This document shows, piece after piece, positions 25,676 to 36,874 of a DNA stretch of 64,000 nt. The notes beneath the pieces are model-generated. The model did not search any database. It saw nothing but the letters and a program-made list of their open reading frames with translations, and was not told where the DNA came from. Position 1 is the stretch's first letter; every line of letters begins with the position of its first letter. Source of the stretch: JAPOVO01 sp026708165 (GTDB lineage: Bacteria > Chloroflexota > UBA11872 > VXNJ01); the NCBI GenBank assembly GCA_965208775.1, contig OZ242360.1:2604001-2668000 (forward strand), read 5' to 3'. The position numbers and the translations under genes are program-made.

Positions 25676-26964
25676 TTGCGGGCTCCTTGGTTCTCGAATT
25701 GATTCGCGTCGTTCTGCCGGTAAGCCGTGCCTCCCGTGAACGCCTCCCAGCGCTTGACCGCGACGTCCACGTACGAAGGCTCTCGCTCGATAGCGAAGCA
25801 GACGCGGCCCGTGCGTTCGGCCGCGATGATCTGAGTGCCGGAGCCCGAGAACGGCTCATAGACGATGTCTCCCGGCTCGGTGTGGTACTCGATTGGGCGG
25901 ATGAACAGCTCCACCGGTTTCTGGGTGGGATGGATGCCGAAGCTCTCGAAGCGCTGGTCCACGTTCCATATGGTGGAGACGTTGCTCGGCGGCTTTCGTT
26001 TCGGCATCTTGCCCTCCACCCAGCCCACAAAGCAGGGCTCGTGCTGCCAGAGGAAGAACGAGTGGGTCAGCACGCCCCGAGCCTTCATCCAGATGACCTG
26101 CTGGTGGACCAGGAGACCTGCTTTCTTCCAGGCTTCCTCCACGAGCGCCTGCCGGCGGTGGGCATGCCATTGATATACAGCGGAGTGCGAGACGAGATGG
26201 GCGAGACCGGCGGACAGAAACTTGAAGAAGAAGTCCACCGACGACTCCGGGTCGTGGTAGTCGTCCCAGTGCTTGTCGCGGTTCGCATCGCCCTTGTTCG
26301 ACTTGCTGGCCGGATGCTGGCCCCCTGAGTAATCGACGAGATAGGGCGGATCGGTGGCCATGAGTGAGGCCCGCTTCTCTCCGAACAGGCTCCCCACGTC
26401 GGCCACGTCGGTCGAATCGCCGCACAGCAGCCTGTGATCGCCCAGGCACCAGACATCGCCGGGTTGCGTGACCGGGTCGGACTGCGCGTCTTTGAAGGCG
26501 GCATCCGGATCGAAGTGCTCGATGCGCTCGCGCTTATCCTGGGCGTCGAGCGACTTGAGCAGCTTGGCCACCTCGTCATCGTCGAAGCCAGAGAGCGAGA
26601 CGTCGATATCGGGAGTAGCGTCCAACTCCGACAACAGTCGAGCCAGCAACTCACTGTCCCACGACCCCGAGATCTTGTTGAGGGCCAGATTCAGCAACCG
26701 AGCCTGGTCGCCAGACAGATCCAGCAAGATCACCGGGACCGAGGCCAGTCCCAACCTGCGAGCGGCGACCAAGCGTTGGTGCCCGCCGATGACTTTTTTG
26801 TCCTCGCGACGCGCGATGACCGGATCGACGAAGCCGAACTGCCGCATGGAGCGCGTGAGCGAGTCCAGTTCGGCGTCCGAGACGCGTCTGGGGTTGGCGG
26901 GATCGGGATGCAGGTCGTCGATCGGGAGGTGGACGACAGAGAGTCTCCTGTCAGCGAGTTTCAC
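25669..26964 (-). CDS. ParB-like nuclease domain + DNA N-methyltransferase
   Basis: 431 aa. Residues 1-95 are a ParB/Srx-type domain (DLHPDPANPRRVSD, then VIGGHQRLVAARRLG, the GxxR box). Residues 165-415 are an amino-methyltransferase of beta-type motif order: TDPPYLVDY (motif IV) precedes YEPFSGSGTQIIAAE (motif I), with GIHPTQKPVELF between them. Such fusions methylate adenine or cytosine amino groups and are common in prophages and mobile elements. GTG start with AAAGGAGA six bases before it. First gene of a three-gene overlapping operon. The specificity is unknown; no endonuclease is evident next to it unless the 549-aa protein is one. Confidence 0.87.
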   Translation of the reverse strand: MKLADRRLSVVHLPIDDLHPDPANPRRVSDAELDSLTRSMRQFGFVDPVIARREDKKVIGGHQRLVAARRLGLASVPVILLDLSGDQARLLNLALNKISGSWDSELLARLLSELDATPDIDVSLSGFDDDEVAKLLKSLDAQDKRERIEHFDPDAAFKDAQSDPVTQPGDVWCLGDHRLLCGDSTDVADVGSLFGEKRASLMATDPPYLVDYSGGQHPASKSNKGDANRDKHWDDYHDPESSVDFFFKFLSAGLAHLVSHSAVYQWHAHRRQALVEEAWKKAGLLVHQQVIWMKARGVLTHSFFLWQHEPCFVGWVEGKMPKRKPPSNVSTIWNVDQRFESFGIHPTQKPVELFIRPIEYHTEPGDIVYEPFSGSGTQIIAAERTGRVCFAIEREPSYVDVAVKRWEAFTGGTAYRQNDANQFENQGARKC

Positions 26965-27135
26965 GGAAAATCTCCTTTACGGCTTGCGAGTAGCAGCGCC
27001 CAGGACGGGCTCGAACTCCGGGGTTTCGGGTCTGTGCATCGCCGGCCGCTGCTCTTGCAGCTGTCCGGCTCGCCACCGCGCTGATGACATCGTGCCTCGG
27101 GGACCATGGACGCAGATCAACTCTCGGCCGCTCGG

Positions 27136-30100
27136 CTACAGAGACCACTGTGCCTCTCGCTCCTCGTCCTGCTTTCGCGCCGCATCGATTTGCTGGTCGA
27201 GTCTGCGGAGCATGGTTCTGGCCCAGCGGCGCACCTTCGGCCGTTTGTGTTGCAGCAATTCCTGCAGCGGCTGCTTGTAGCACGCGAAATAGGTTGTCTT
27301 CGACCCTCTCCACCCGAAATTGTGGATGTTGGTGTCCACGCCTTGCAGCACATCGTCGCGGTCTCCGAACTCGTCGAGAAGTCTGACGATGATCGGATGC
27401 AGCGAGGGGTTCCCAGTTGCGTCTGCTCCAGGAGTCAGGACAGGCACGTGCTCCGCCACGAAAGCCGGCGCATGATCGGGGTTGCCGTGACACCAGCCGA
27501 CGAGAGCAGACTCAGGGAGACTGAGCAGCGGCGCGTTCCTATCCGGCAGCGAGTACGAATGTCCGAGGATGAGGCCCAGATGCCAGGCTCGCCGGCGGTC
27601 AGAGACGATAGCCTGCCCTATGATCGGCCACGAGACCTCCGGAAGGTCCGAGAGTATCCGGGGAAGGACCGGCTGGAGAAGGACCTGGTGCTCGATTCCT
27701 TCGGCCTTCACCACGGCCTTGGCCAAGGCTATTGCAGCGGCCCATGCATCGGTATCCTGCTTGCCTTTGCGGAGCAGCCAGCCGACGACAAGCCGGAAAG
27801 AGTCCTTGCATTCACCGTGGGTTCCGGGAACCTTCCACCTGGAGGAATGCTCCGCCAGCATAAGGACCTGAGGCCGTAAGTCTTCGAGCCTGTCGCGATC
27901 GTGATGGCTGAACCTCTCCATCAGGTGCGCTGCTACAGCAAACCCTTCTGGGCTGTGGACGAGCAAAGTGTCGAACAACGCTGCGAGGTGCTGCGGGGGA
28001 ACATCAGCCAGCTTCTGACCGAATGACCAGGCATTCAATAGAGAAGGATTCAACAGGCCGTCTTCAAGTGAGCCGATTACCAGTTGAATGTCGTCTGGAG
28101 TGATACCGAGCCGCCAGCAAAGCCAGGGAAGCGCGGGTGCAAGCTCAGTCGAGCGAGCAGCCTTCCGCTTGAATGCATCCACCTTTTCGAAATTGTCGTG
28201 TGCCAGACCGACGGCGAAGCCCGTTAGCAGATCGTGGTTGCGTTCCTCCACGGGCGCTGCTTCGACGGCCTTAACGATTGGTTCGAGCCACTCGAGCGGC
28301 GACTGAGCCAATTCGGCGATCGCCGTTCCAAATGCCTGGGACATCGCGTGCCGGCCGCGGCTGAGTTGGGGCAAGTGCTGTATGAGCACCTTTGGCCGCT
28401 TTGCTAACCACTCGGCCAAGCGGCGCACCTCTTGAACTCGAAGTTCGAAACGCGAGTCGGAATCCAATTCGCTACCTCCAGGGCCGTCCCACGAGACCTC
28501 GGTCACGAGAGAGCGTATGCGTGCCTCCGGACTCTTCGGCTGCAATACCGCGGCCAGCTGCTTTATCCGCGCGGAGATCTCAGGATCGAGGTCCTCCGCG
28601 TAGACGTCGTTCAGCCTCCATAGGCATTTCAATGCCTCGGGCCAGTAATCCACAGCGTTCCCCACCTGGCGCACGACCTTTGCGACCGCGTCGATAAAGC
28701 CCGCTTGGACCAGGCGAAACAGCTCGTCGCCGAGCAGCGAGCGCGCCCCGAGGCTAGGCTCATCATCCTTCAGGGCGAGTCGGGCCAGGCGCAGCGCACA
28801 CTCCTCGACGTATCTGTGCACGTCGCCTCCAGTAGCGGGCTGCCAAGGCGTCAACGCCGGGCGAGGACCCTGTGCCTCGGGCCTCCCCATTTGCCAGAGG
28901 TAGCTAGTCTGAAGGCCGGTTGCCAGAGCCTGGGCAACAATCTCGCGCTCAATCGGGTTGTTGAAGTCCGGAACCTCATCTAGGAATAGCAGCCGCTCGT
29001 TGCCATCCGCCTCGGTTCCACCCAGGTGTATCGAGAAGAGTCTGCAGAACGTTTTGGCGGCCTGCTTGAGTCGTCCGAACTCGCGGCTTACGGTGCTCCG
29101 CGACTGCAGCTCATCCGCGGTAGCCAGACGGAGCAGATGACGCGCCCCGTCGTGGAAATGTGTCCGATGGGAGGCGATCTTCTCCAATGCCCATACGAGT
29201 TGGCGCCGTACGTCGTCCGTAAGAGTCGACAGGTCTTCGACCTGCGCGATTGAGTCGTTGATCCGTGACAGGACGACAGCCGGGTGGATCTCGGCCAGGG
29301 ACGACAGCACCCTCGCGTGGCCGTCCTGCGAAATGCCGTCGATGCCGTCGAATGGCCCTTCCTGGCGACAGACCTGCGCTGTCACCTCTTGGGCGATGTC
29401 GGTGCCGTCAAGACGTGCGAGTTGCTCGGCAGCCGAGAGCTTCAGGGGGGTGCTGGCGTCGCCGGAGAGCACGCGGTCCCACGTGTCCGGGGACCACTCT
29501 CGCCACTGGCGCTCCGCCAGTTTCATGGCAATGGGGAGAGGCTTGAGGGTGACGAGGTCTCCGTGCCGCTGTGCCACACCGCCGTCGACAACCTGCATGA
29601 CCGCGGCATGAAAATCCCGGTAGGCCAATGCACCGTCCAACTTGGCGATCTCGCACAGTTGACCGTCCCTCCGAGGCTCGATCCTCACCAGGCCGAAGAC
29701 AGCCAGCAGAGCTGCGGACTTCGTCATCGAACCTCGATCCCGACATGTGCGTCCGGCAACGTAGGCGTCGACCAGCTGATCGCTCGTAGCGTCGACGACA
29801 GATATCGATGCATTCCAGGCCTGTGCAAGCCGTACCGCCATTTCCGGGAAGCCAGCGGACAGGTGAGTAAGCCGAATCCGGTCACCGTCCGGTAGGCTCG
29901 GCACCAGTGCGCGAAGGATGCCCTCGGTGACCGACGGATCCGCCTCCCCGATCTTGTGAGCATTGCCGCCGAGCGCTCCGGTGGGAACCTCGTTGTCGAT
30001 AGTCACCATCGACAGACGGCTCCGCCGGTGAAGTGCGATTCTGGCGAGGACTTGATGCGTCTCAGGATCGCAGTCGTCAATGACGACCACGGCACGGGTG

Positions 30101-31158
30101 CCGGCGTCCGCCAGGATCTGGACGACCCTGCTTATGTACCGGGAGCCGGCTTCCGACCGAACCGTGTACATCACGCTGTGGTGGAGATCCAGACCTCCGT
30201 CAGGCCCCAGGGCCTCAAGCGTGAGGCGCGACTTACCCACGCCGTAGAGGCCGACGATCCGGATGACGGTACGCGGCTCCGTAACGTGCTCGCGCAGGTG
30301 ATTGCATAAGGCCCCCAAGCGTTCATCCTGCACCCAGGGCGAAGCGTAGTGCTCGGAGCGCTCGGCCCAGTGGCTCCAAGTCCGAAACGGCCCCATGGTT
30401 CCGGGTTGGGTCCGTTCCTTCAGCCATGTTGCGACAGCGGGGTGATGGTTCACCCAGCCGGCGATCTGATCCGCGTCTCGAAAGGCGACTTGGTCTCTAT
30501 CGAGGACCAGACCCGCCGATGCAAGTGCCTTACGAATCCTGGATTCTCGCTTTTCGATTTGGTTCTGTGTGTAGGGCTGCGCGCAGATCAGTATGTAGCT
30601 GCCACCCGCGGCGAGGGCCGTCCTCACCCAATCCTTCACGGCACCGTCGCTGTTAAGGACCGCCCTAGCCGCAGCGGCCGGCGATATGTTTCCGGATTTC
30701 AACTGGAACAGATTGGGCCCAGAGGGAAGGAACTGTGTCGAATCCGGACCTGCATTCCACTCGATGCGTCCGTCCTCTCGTCCGTCAGGTGCCTGAAAAT
30801 TGCTGGCGACCTGTCGTCGATCGAGGGGGAGGCCGTGTTCCCACTCTTCAGCATGGAGCAAGAGCCTCAACAATTCTGGAAGGAGTGTTTCTGCAAGAGC
30901 CGAGACATTGGCGCCGGTCACATCGAACGGCGAGGCTGCTCCGAATAGTCTGGGGTGAGACGCCCGTCCTCGCAGACTGGCCAGTGCCGTTGGATTGGCT
31001 TCCAAGAGCTTCAGCAGATGGAACACGGAAGCGTTTGGCGTGACGGTTCCGGCCTCGTACTTGGTAAATGCACGCGGTCCGCCGCCAATCAGTTCACCCG
31101 CCTCGACCTGCGACAGGCCGAGCCGTTGTCGAACACTGCGAATTTCTTCAGGAGTCAT
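27136..31158 (-). CDS. HTH + PD-(D/E)XK-like + STAND NTPase protein, 1340 aa (Avs-like candidate)
   Basis: Residues 1-65 form an XRE/MqsA-type helix-turn-helix (LGLSQVEAGELIGGGPRAF). Residues 100-200 look like a nuclease of the Mrr/Cap4 type: D139 in NAGPDSTQF and Q152-L-K154 in LFQLKSG fit the D...QxK core. The P-loop GLYGVGKS is at 303-310, with Walker B AVVVIDD near 356-362, a STAND-type NTPase. The remaining 900 residues are helical repeats of unknown specificity. The order nuclease-STAND-long helical sensor is that of Avs defence proteins, where the C-terminus senses a phage protein and the nuclease kills the cell; the leading HTH is an added element. GAGGAAA lies about 9 bases before the ATG. 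It is a single gene with its own promoter. The nuclease and Avs assignment is by motif only. Confidence 0.8.
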   Translation of the reverse strand: MTPEEIRSVRQRLGLSQVEAGELIGGGPRAFTKYEAGTVTPNASVFHLLKLLEANPTALASLRGRASHPRLFGAASPFDVTGANVSALAETLLPELLRLLLHAEEWEHGLPLDRRQVASNFQAPDGREDGRIEWNAGPDSTQFLPSGPNLFQLKSGNISPAAAARAVLNSDGAVKDWVRTALAAGGSYILICAQPYTQNQIEKRESRIRKALASAGLVLDRDQVAFRDADQIAGWVNHHPAVATWLKERTQPGTMGPFRTWSHWAERSEHYASPWVQDERLGALCNHLREHVTEPRTVIRIVGLYGVGKSRLTLEALGPDGGLDLHHSVMYTVRSEAGSRYISRVVQILADAGTRAVVVIDDCDPETHQVLARIALHRRSRLSMVTIDNEVPTGALGGNAHKIGEADPSVTEGILRALVPSLPDGDRIRLTHLSAGFPEMAVRLAQAWNASISVVDATSDQLVDAYVAGRTCRDRGSMTKSAALLAVFGLVRIEPRRDGQLCEIAKLDGALAYRDFHAAVMQVVDGGVAQRHGDLVTLKPLPIAMKLAERQWREWSPDTWDRVLSGDASTPLKLSAAEQLARLDGTDIAQEVTAQVCRQEGPFDGIDGISQDGHARVLSSLAEIHPAVVLSRINDSIAQVEDLSTLTDDVRRQLVWALEKIASHRTHFHDGARHLLRLATADELQSRSTVSREFGRLKQAAKTFCRLFSIHLGGTEADGNERLLFLDEVPDFNNPIEREIVAQALATGLQTSYLWQMGRPEAQGPRPALTPWQPATGGDVHRYVEECALRLARLALKDDEPSLGARSLLGDELFRLVQAGFIDAVAKVVRQVGNAVDYWPEALKCLWRLNDVYAEDLDPEISARIKQLAAVLQPKSPEARIRSLVTEVSWDGPGGSELDSDSRFELRVQEVRRLAEWLAKRPKVLIQHLPQLSRGRHAMSQAFGTAIAELAQSPLEWLEPIVKAVEAAPVEERNHDLLTGFAVGLAHDNFEKVDAFKRKAARSTELAPALPWLCWRLGITPDDIQLVIGSLEDGLLNPSLLNAWSFGQKLADVPPQHLAALFDTLLVHSPEGFAVAAHLMERFSHHDRDRLEDLRPQVLMLAEHSSRWKVPGTHGECKDSFRLVVGWLLRKGKQDTDAWAAAIALAKAVVKAEGIEHQVLLQPVLPRILSDLPEVSWPIIGQAIVSDRRRAWHLGLILGHSYSLPDRNAPLLSLPESALVGWCHGNPDHAPAFVAEHVPVLTPGADATGNPSLHPIIVRLLDEFGDRDDVLQGVDTNIHNFGWRGSKTTYFACYKQPLQELLQHKRPKVRRWARTMLRRLDQQIDAARKQDEEREAQWSL

Positions 31159-31195
31159 GAGAAACTTTCCTCAGGATTGCTGTGACCTCAAGTGA

Positions 31196-31211
31196 ATTAT
31201 ACTGAATTATA
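31196..31211 (-). promoter_or_regulatory. tandem TATAAT repeats upstream of the STAND gene
   Basis: On the minus strand TATAATTCAG is followed immediately by TATAATTCAC, giving two identical -10 hexamers (31206-31211 and 31196-31201) ten bases apart, about 40-50 bp before the ATG. The direct repeat may be a promoter, an operator for the protein's own HTH, or both. No strong -35 is visible. Confidence 0.55.
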
Positions 31212-32078
31212 TCCCATTGAAGGCGGTTTGATAGCTAGTGGAAAAAATACACCATTAAGATCGGACTGGAAGCTAAACTTGGAACGGACAGCCGTTCGCG
31301 CCGCCTGGCTCTGATCGAGTCAGCGTTTCGGCCTAGGGCGACCTGCTCGGTTTCGGGCGTGCAGTCAGTAGTCGGACAGCGATGGAACGTGTCTGCAGAA
31401 CTGATCAAATAGGAGAGTTAGAGAATGGCGACATGGTACGGATGGCAACGGGGCGTGCAGCGCGCAGTCTTGGTCAGCAGACGCGATCGGGTTTCTGATG
31501 GAAGTATTGAGGGCCGATACCGGCTAACAGCCGTCGAGCTTACTTAAGGTGAGTGTTCGGGTACTAGCAACCGTTACCAAACGTTACCTTTGGTAGCAAA
31601 AAAAGATCTCCTATGGGATTTCTGACAGGGAAAAAAGATTTTCGGGCGGATTTGACGCGATTCGGCCATCGGGGAGGCGCACGAGGACGACAGGATCGTA
31701 TGTCGAGCCCCAAGGTCACCAGCTCCACGATCCCCGCGAACATGCGGTTTGTAGCGCGTCTCATCGAAACTGGCCGCAACCCGATCCATGTTCAATCAAT
31801 CTCTCTAACTCACCGTGTGGCGCGACGGGTGCGAACCGTGCGGTGATGAGGGCGTCGTCGCCGGGACCGAAAAACTCGACGGCAAGCGGCGGCGCTTATA
31901 TATAGAAAGTAATCATCAGTAGAAGCGCTCTCTGAAAGGTGTCGTCGGAAGCCCGGAGCGGGTCTTGGGAGCTGACCTGCTGGGCTCGATCCGCCAAGGA
32001 CCTAGTTTGGAAACTGGAGCTAGGAGTGGGGCGCCCGGAGTTGAAGTTCGAGACGGTCCGGGGCGCGAGAATTAGGCG
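31212..32078. other. non-coding strip, about 870 bp, beside the serine recombinase
   Basis: No supported gene. It is locally AT-richer than its neighbours (for example around 31240 and 31600), unusual for this window, and contains a repeat/hairpin at 31572-31595. Lying at the end of a large serine recombinase gene, it is a plausible place for an attachment site or element border, but I see no matching att sequence. Confidence 0.45.
31572..31595. repeat. overlapping direct and inverted repeats
   Basis: CGTTACC occurs twice (31572-31578, 31582-31588), separated by AAA. TACCAAA (31575-31581) and TTTGGTA (31589-31595) form a perfect 7-bp inverted repeat over the second copy. No T run follows on either strand, so it is not a typical terminator; protein binding or recombination are alternatives. 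Confidence 0.5.
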
Positions 32079-33686
32079 TCAGACGGCGAAGATTCTCTGG
32101 AGTGTGTAGCAGAAGCTGGCAGCGATGCGGGTGGCAGTCGCCTCAGCACTAGGGAACCTGTAATCGATGACGACCTCGACCCGCTTGGGCCCGTTATCGG
32201 GCTTGGTCGTGTGGACCGTGATGCGGCGCACCAGCAGCTTAACGATCTCGTGTCGTTCCTCGTCCGAGAGGTCCTGAGCGAGGCGTTCACGCAGCTCCGC
32301 CAGCACCTCCTCCGAGAGAGCAACGTCAGGAGAGTCCCGTTCGGCATCCAGATCGGCCAGCCGCGCATCCAGCGAGTTGAGTTCCTCATCCACCTCGGCG
32401 GCGATGGAGTCGAACTCGGGCTGGGAGATCATGGCGCGGACGTAGAGGTCGATGGCGCGCTTGCGGCGGTCCTGGACTGCCGAGCGGGCTTCCAGGAGCG
32501 AGTCACGTTCAGGCTGAGCGACAGAGCAGTCCTCCAACTTCCCGTTCTCGACCGCAAGCTCGTCGACGAGAGGCTGGGGATCGGTGAGGAAGCGGCAGAC
32601 ATCCGACCAGACGACGGCCTCCAACCTGTCGCCCTTGATGGAAGCGCCGATGCACTTACCCGGGAAGGGGCCGCGTTCGACCATGGCGCCGTTGCAGCGA
32701 TAGCGCGGCTTGGACCTGGCCCAGGTACCGCAGAAGGACAGGCCGCATACGGCGCAGCGGATGAGGGAGCGGAGGAGGTAGAAGCGGCGGGAAGAGGTCG
32801 CCGAGATGCGGTTGCGCTTGAGAGCGGCGATCGCGGCGTCCCAGGTTTCCTCAGAGACCAGGGCGGGCACAGAGGCCGAGATCACCTCCCTGCCATTGGG
32901 ACGAGTCGATCGACGTCCGAACTGGAGGACGCCCTTGTAGACCGTGTTGTGGACGAGGTTGCGGATGTGGCCCGACCGCCAGAGGCCCTGTGTGCGCTTA
33001 CCGCGAACGCCACGGCCAGCGCGGCGATACGAAGTGGGGATGCCCAGCGAGTTGAACTCGTCCGCGATCCGCCTGCAGCTCCAGCCGTCCGACGCGAGGT
33101 GGTCATAGATCCGTCTAATCACGTCAGCCGCAGACAAGTCCCCCCACATGATGGAGTCGTCCGGCACGAGATACTTGGCGCCCCTATCGCCCGAGACCCG
33201 GTAGCCAAGCGGGACGATCCCACCCGTATAGCGCCCCTCACGCGCCGCCCGGTTCATACCTTCTGCTGAGCGTTCGAGGAACTTACGCCGCTCATTGGCG
33301 GCGATGACAGCATGGATATCGAAGTAGAACGGGTCGTCGATATTCTCGTCCGTAGCACGTAAAGAGACGCCGATCGACTCGAACACCCTCCAGATGCGGA
33401 GGAGTTCGAAGGCGTCGCGCCCCAGGCGATCCGAGCGGACCACCCAAAGCTGGGAGAAGCGGCCCGCGCCGGCATCACGTACCAGAGCGGCGCCCATAGG
33501 TCGCTGTTCCAGGGGGATCGTCCCCGACACCCCATCGTCCTCGTAATTGCGGAACACGACGACACCAGACTCAGAAGCCAGGCGGCGAGACAGCGCCGCG
33601 CGCTGGTTGAGGACCGTATGGCGGTCGCGCTGTTCGTCAGACGAGACGCGGGCATAGGTAGCGATGCGGACCATTGGACTGGTCAT
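32079..33686 (-). CDS. large serine recombinase (site-specific integrase)
   Basis: 535 aa. The N-terminal resolvase domain has the catalytic Ser in ATYARVSSDEQ and the conserved VVRSDRLGRD. The Recombinase domain follows (GGIVPLGYRV, then HNTVYKGVLQFGR), then a zinc ribbon (CAVCGLSFCG ... CNG ... C) and a coiled-coil C-terminus, the full set of a phiC31/Bxb1-like integrase. GGGAGG four to five bases before the ATG confirms the start. It lies 230 bp from a tyrosine recombinase on the same strand. Confidence 0.93.
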   Translation of the reverse strand: MTSPMVRIATYARVSSDEQRDRHTVLNQRAALSRRLASESGVVVFRNYEDDGVSGTIPLEQRPMGAALVRDAGAGRFSQLWVVRSDRLGRDAFELLRIWRVFESIGVSLRATDENIDDPFYFDIHAVIAANERRKFLERSAEGMNRAAREGRYTGGIVPLGYRVSGDRGAKYLVPDDSIMWGDLSAADVIRRIYDHLASDGWSCRRIADEFNSLGIPTSYRRAGRGVRGKRTQGLWRSGHIRNLVHNTVYKGVLQFGRRSTRPNGREVISASVPALVSEETWDAAIAALKRNRISATSSRRFYLLRSLIRCAVCGLSFCGTWARSKPRYRCNGAMVERGPFPGKCIGASIKGDRLEAVVWSDVCRFLTDPQPLVDELAVENGKLEDCSVAQPERDSLLEARSAVQDRRKRAIDLYVRAMISQPEFDSIAAEVDEELNSLDARLADLDAERDSPDVALSEEVLAELRERLAQDLSDEERHEIVKLLVRRITVHTTKPDNGPKRVEVVIDYRFPSAEATATRIAASFCYTLQRIFAV

Positions 33687-33917
33687 ATGACCTCCCTAGG
33701 TAAGGGGTAAAGGAGCGGTACCTATGAACGCTCTGGAGGCCGAATAGATCAAGGCGGACCGGCGTCCCGCGGGAGTGATGCCATAGCAACGACGCCGATC
33801 CGTCCGAAGGGCGGGGCACCCCCCTGGATGCGCGCAGACGTGGAAGAAGGCTGCGCAGCCACCCCGCCGGAACAGATTCTAGACTTGCGAGACCAGGACT
33901 CGAAGAGGCGGGACCTG

Positions 33918-34862
33918 CTAGCTCAAGCCGAGGACGGTGGCGACACCCTGCCAAGCGACGTCGCGCTGCCCCTCCAGCCTGCGGAGATAGGTGGTGGTGA
34001 CCGCCAGCGAGCTGTGGTCGAGGAACTGGCTGACCGACTCCACCGACTCGCCCACGTCCCGGCGCAGCTTGGCGGCGGTGTGGCGGAGGACGTGAAGGCC
34101 CGAGGGAGGCAGACCGGCCAGACGGAGGTAGGTACGGAATCGGTTGTAGAAGGTAGAGGCCGTTACTCCCGAAGGACCAGCAGCCGCCTGCCAGAGCGAC
34201 TCGCTGGGCTGCATCGACGAAAGGTCCTTGCCGACATCACTAAGCGAGCGCTGAATGGCGACCAGGGCTGGAGTGGGTAGTTCACGCCTGCCCCGCACGC
34301 CGCCCTTACCGATGTAGCGATAGAAGACAGCCGAGTCATCGAAGGAGACATCGCCGACCTTGAGGTTAATCACCTCCGACCTGCGTCTGGCCGTAAGAAT
34401 GAGAGTGATGACGATCGCGCGGTCCCGCCTGCCCTTCACGGTGTCCGGTATGGCCCCAAGGAGCAACTGCACCTGGGAAGCGGTTAAGCCTCTAGGGGCG
34501 CTGGGTTGAATCTTGGGGCGTTCGACGGGATCGCAGGGATTGGATTTGAGGACATCCAGCCTGATGAGGAACTTGTAGAACGAAGAGATACAGCAGATAC
34601 GACCACTGACGGTAGAGGGAGACGGCTCACGACCAGACAGGCCTATGCCATGGGCGAAGGAAAAGACATCCTGAGCAGACACCTGATCCGGCGACTTCTG
34701 GGTAGAGCCGAAGAAATGGCGGAGAATGCGGTAGTAAGAGTCAGGGGTTCGCAGAGAACCGGAGCGGCGTTGCTTCTCGGCCAGGAAGGCATAGAGCGAG
34801 GCATCCCAGCCCGACGCAGAGCCGGAGAAGACAGTGGGGAGAGTGGTTGGACCGGCGGTCAT
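33918..34862 (-). CDS. tyrosine recombinase/integrase (XerC/D-like)
   Basis: 314 aa. The SAM-like N-terminal core-binding domain (ISSFYKFLIRLDVLKSNPCDPV) is followed by the catalytic domain with Arg in LTARRRSEVINL, HVLRHTAA (HxxR), the LDHSS box and the nucleophile Tyr in TTTYLRR, all present. The frame opens earlier at 34925, but AAGGAG six bases before the ATG at 34862 sets this start. It and the serine recombinase occupy the middle of the defence island. Confidence 0.92.
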   Translation of the reverse strand: MTAGPTTLPTVFSGSASGWDASLYAFLAEKQRRSGSLRTPDSYYRILRHFFGSTQKSPDQVSAQDVFSFAHGIGLSGREPSPSTVSGRICCISSFYKFLIRLDVLKSNPCDPVERPKIQPSAPRGLTASQVQLLLGAIPDTVKGRRDRAIVITLILTARRRSEVINLKVGDVSFDDSAVFYRYIGKGGVRGRRELPTPALVAIQRSLSDVGKDLSSMQPSESLWQAAAGPSGVTASTFYNRFRTYLRLAGLPPSGLHVLRHTAAKLRRDVGESVESVSQFLDHSSLAVTTTYLRRLEGQRDVAWQGVATVLGLS

Positions 34863-34988
34863 GGTGGTCTCCTTGAAGATGGAGAAGTTCCGCATGACGA
34901 TTGCTCTGGTTGGCAGAATGATCAAGCACTATGTGTGAATAGGAATGAGCCGTTGCAGACGCTCGGAGCACAGCCAAGACGCCGTCAA

Positions 34989-35029
34989 TCACTCAGTGAC
35001 TCACGGAGCGACACTGTTATAATGCAGAT
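34989..35029 (+). promoter_or_regulatory. hsdM promoter with palindrome; probably leaderless mRNA
   Basis: TATAAT at 35018-35023 lies only six bases before the hsdM ATG (35030), so transcription would start at or beside the start codon. GTGACT at 34996-35001 is a fair -35 (16-bp spacing). The palindrome TCACT-C-AGTGA (34989-34999) overlaps it and could be bound by the HTH domain at the N-terminus of HsdM. Confidence 0.65.
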
Positions 35030-36870
<1,841 letters not shown>

Positions 36871-36874
<4 letters not shown>

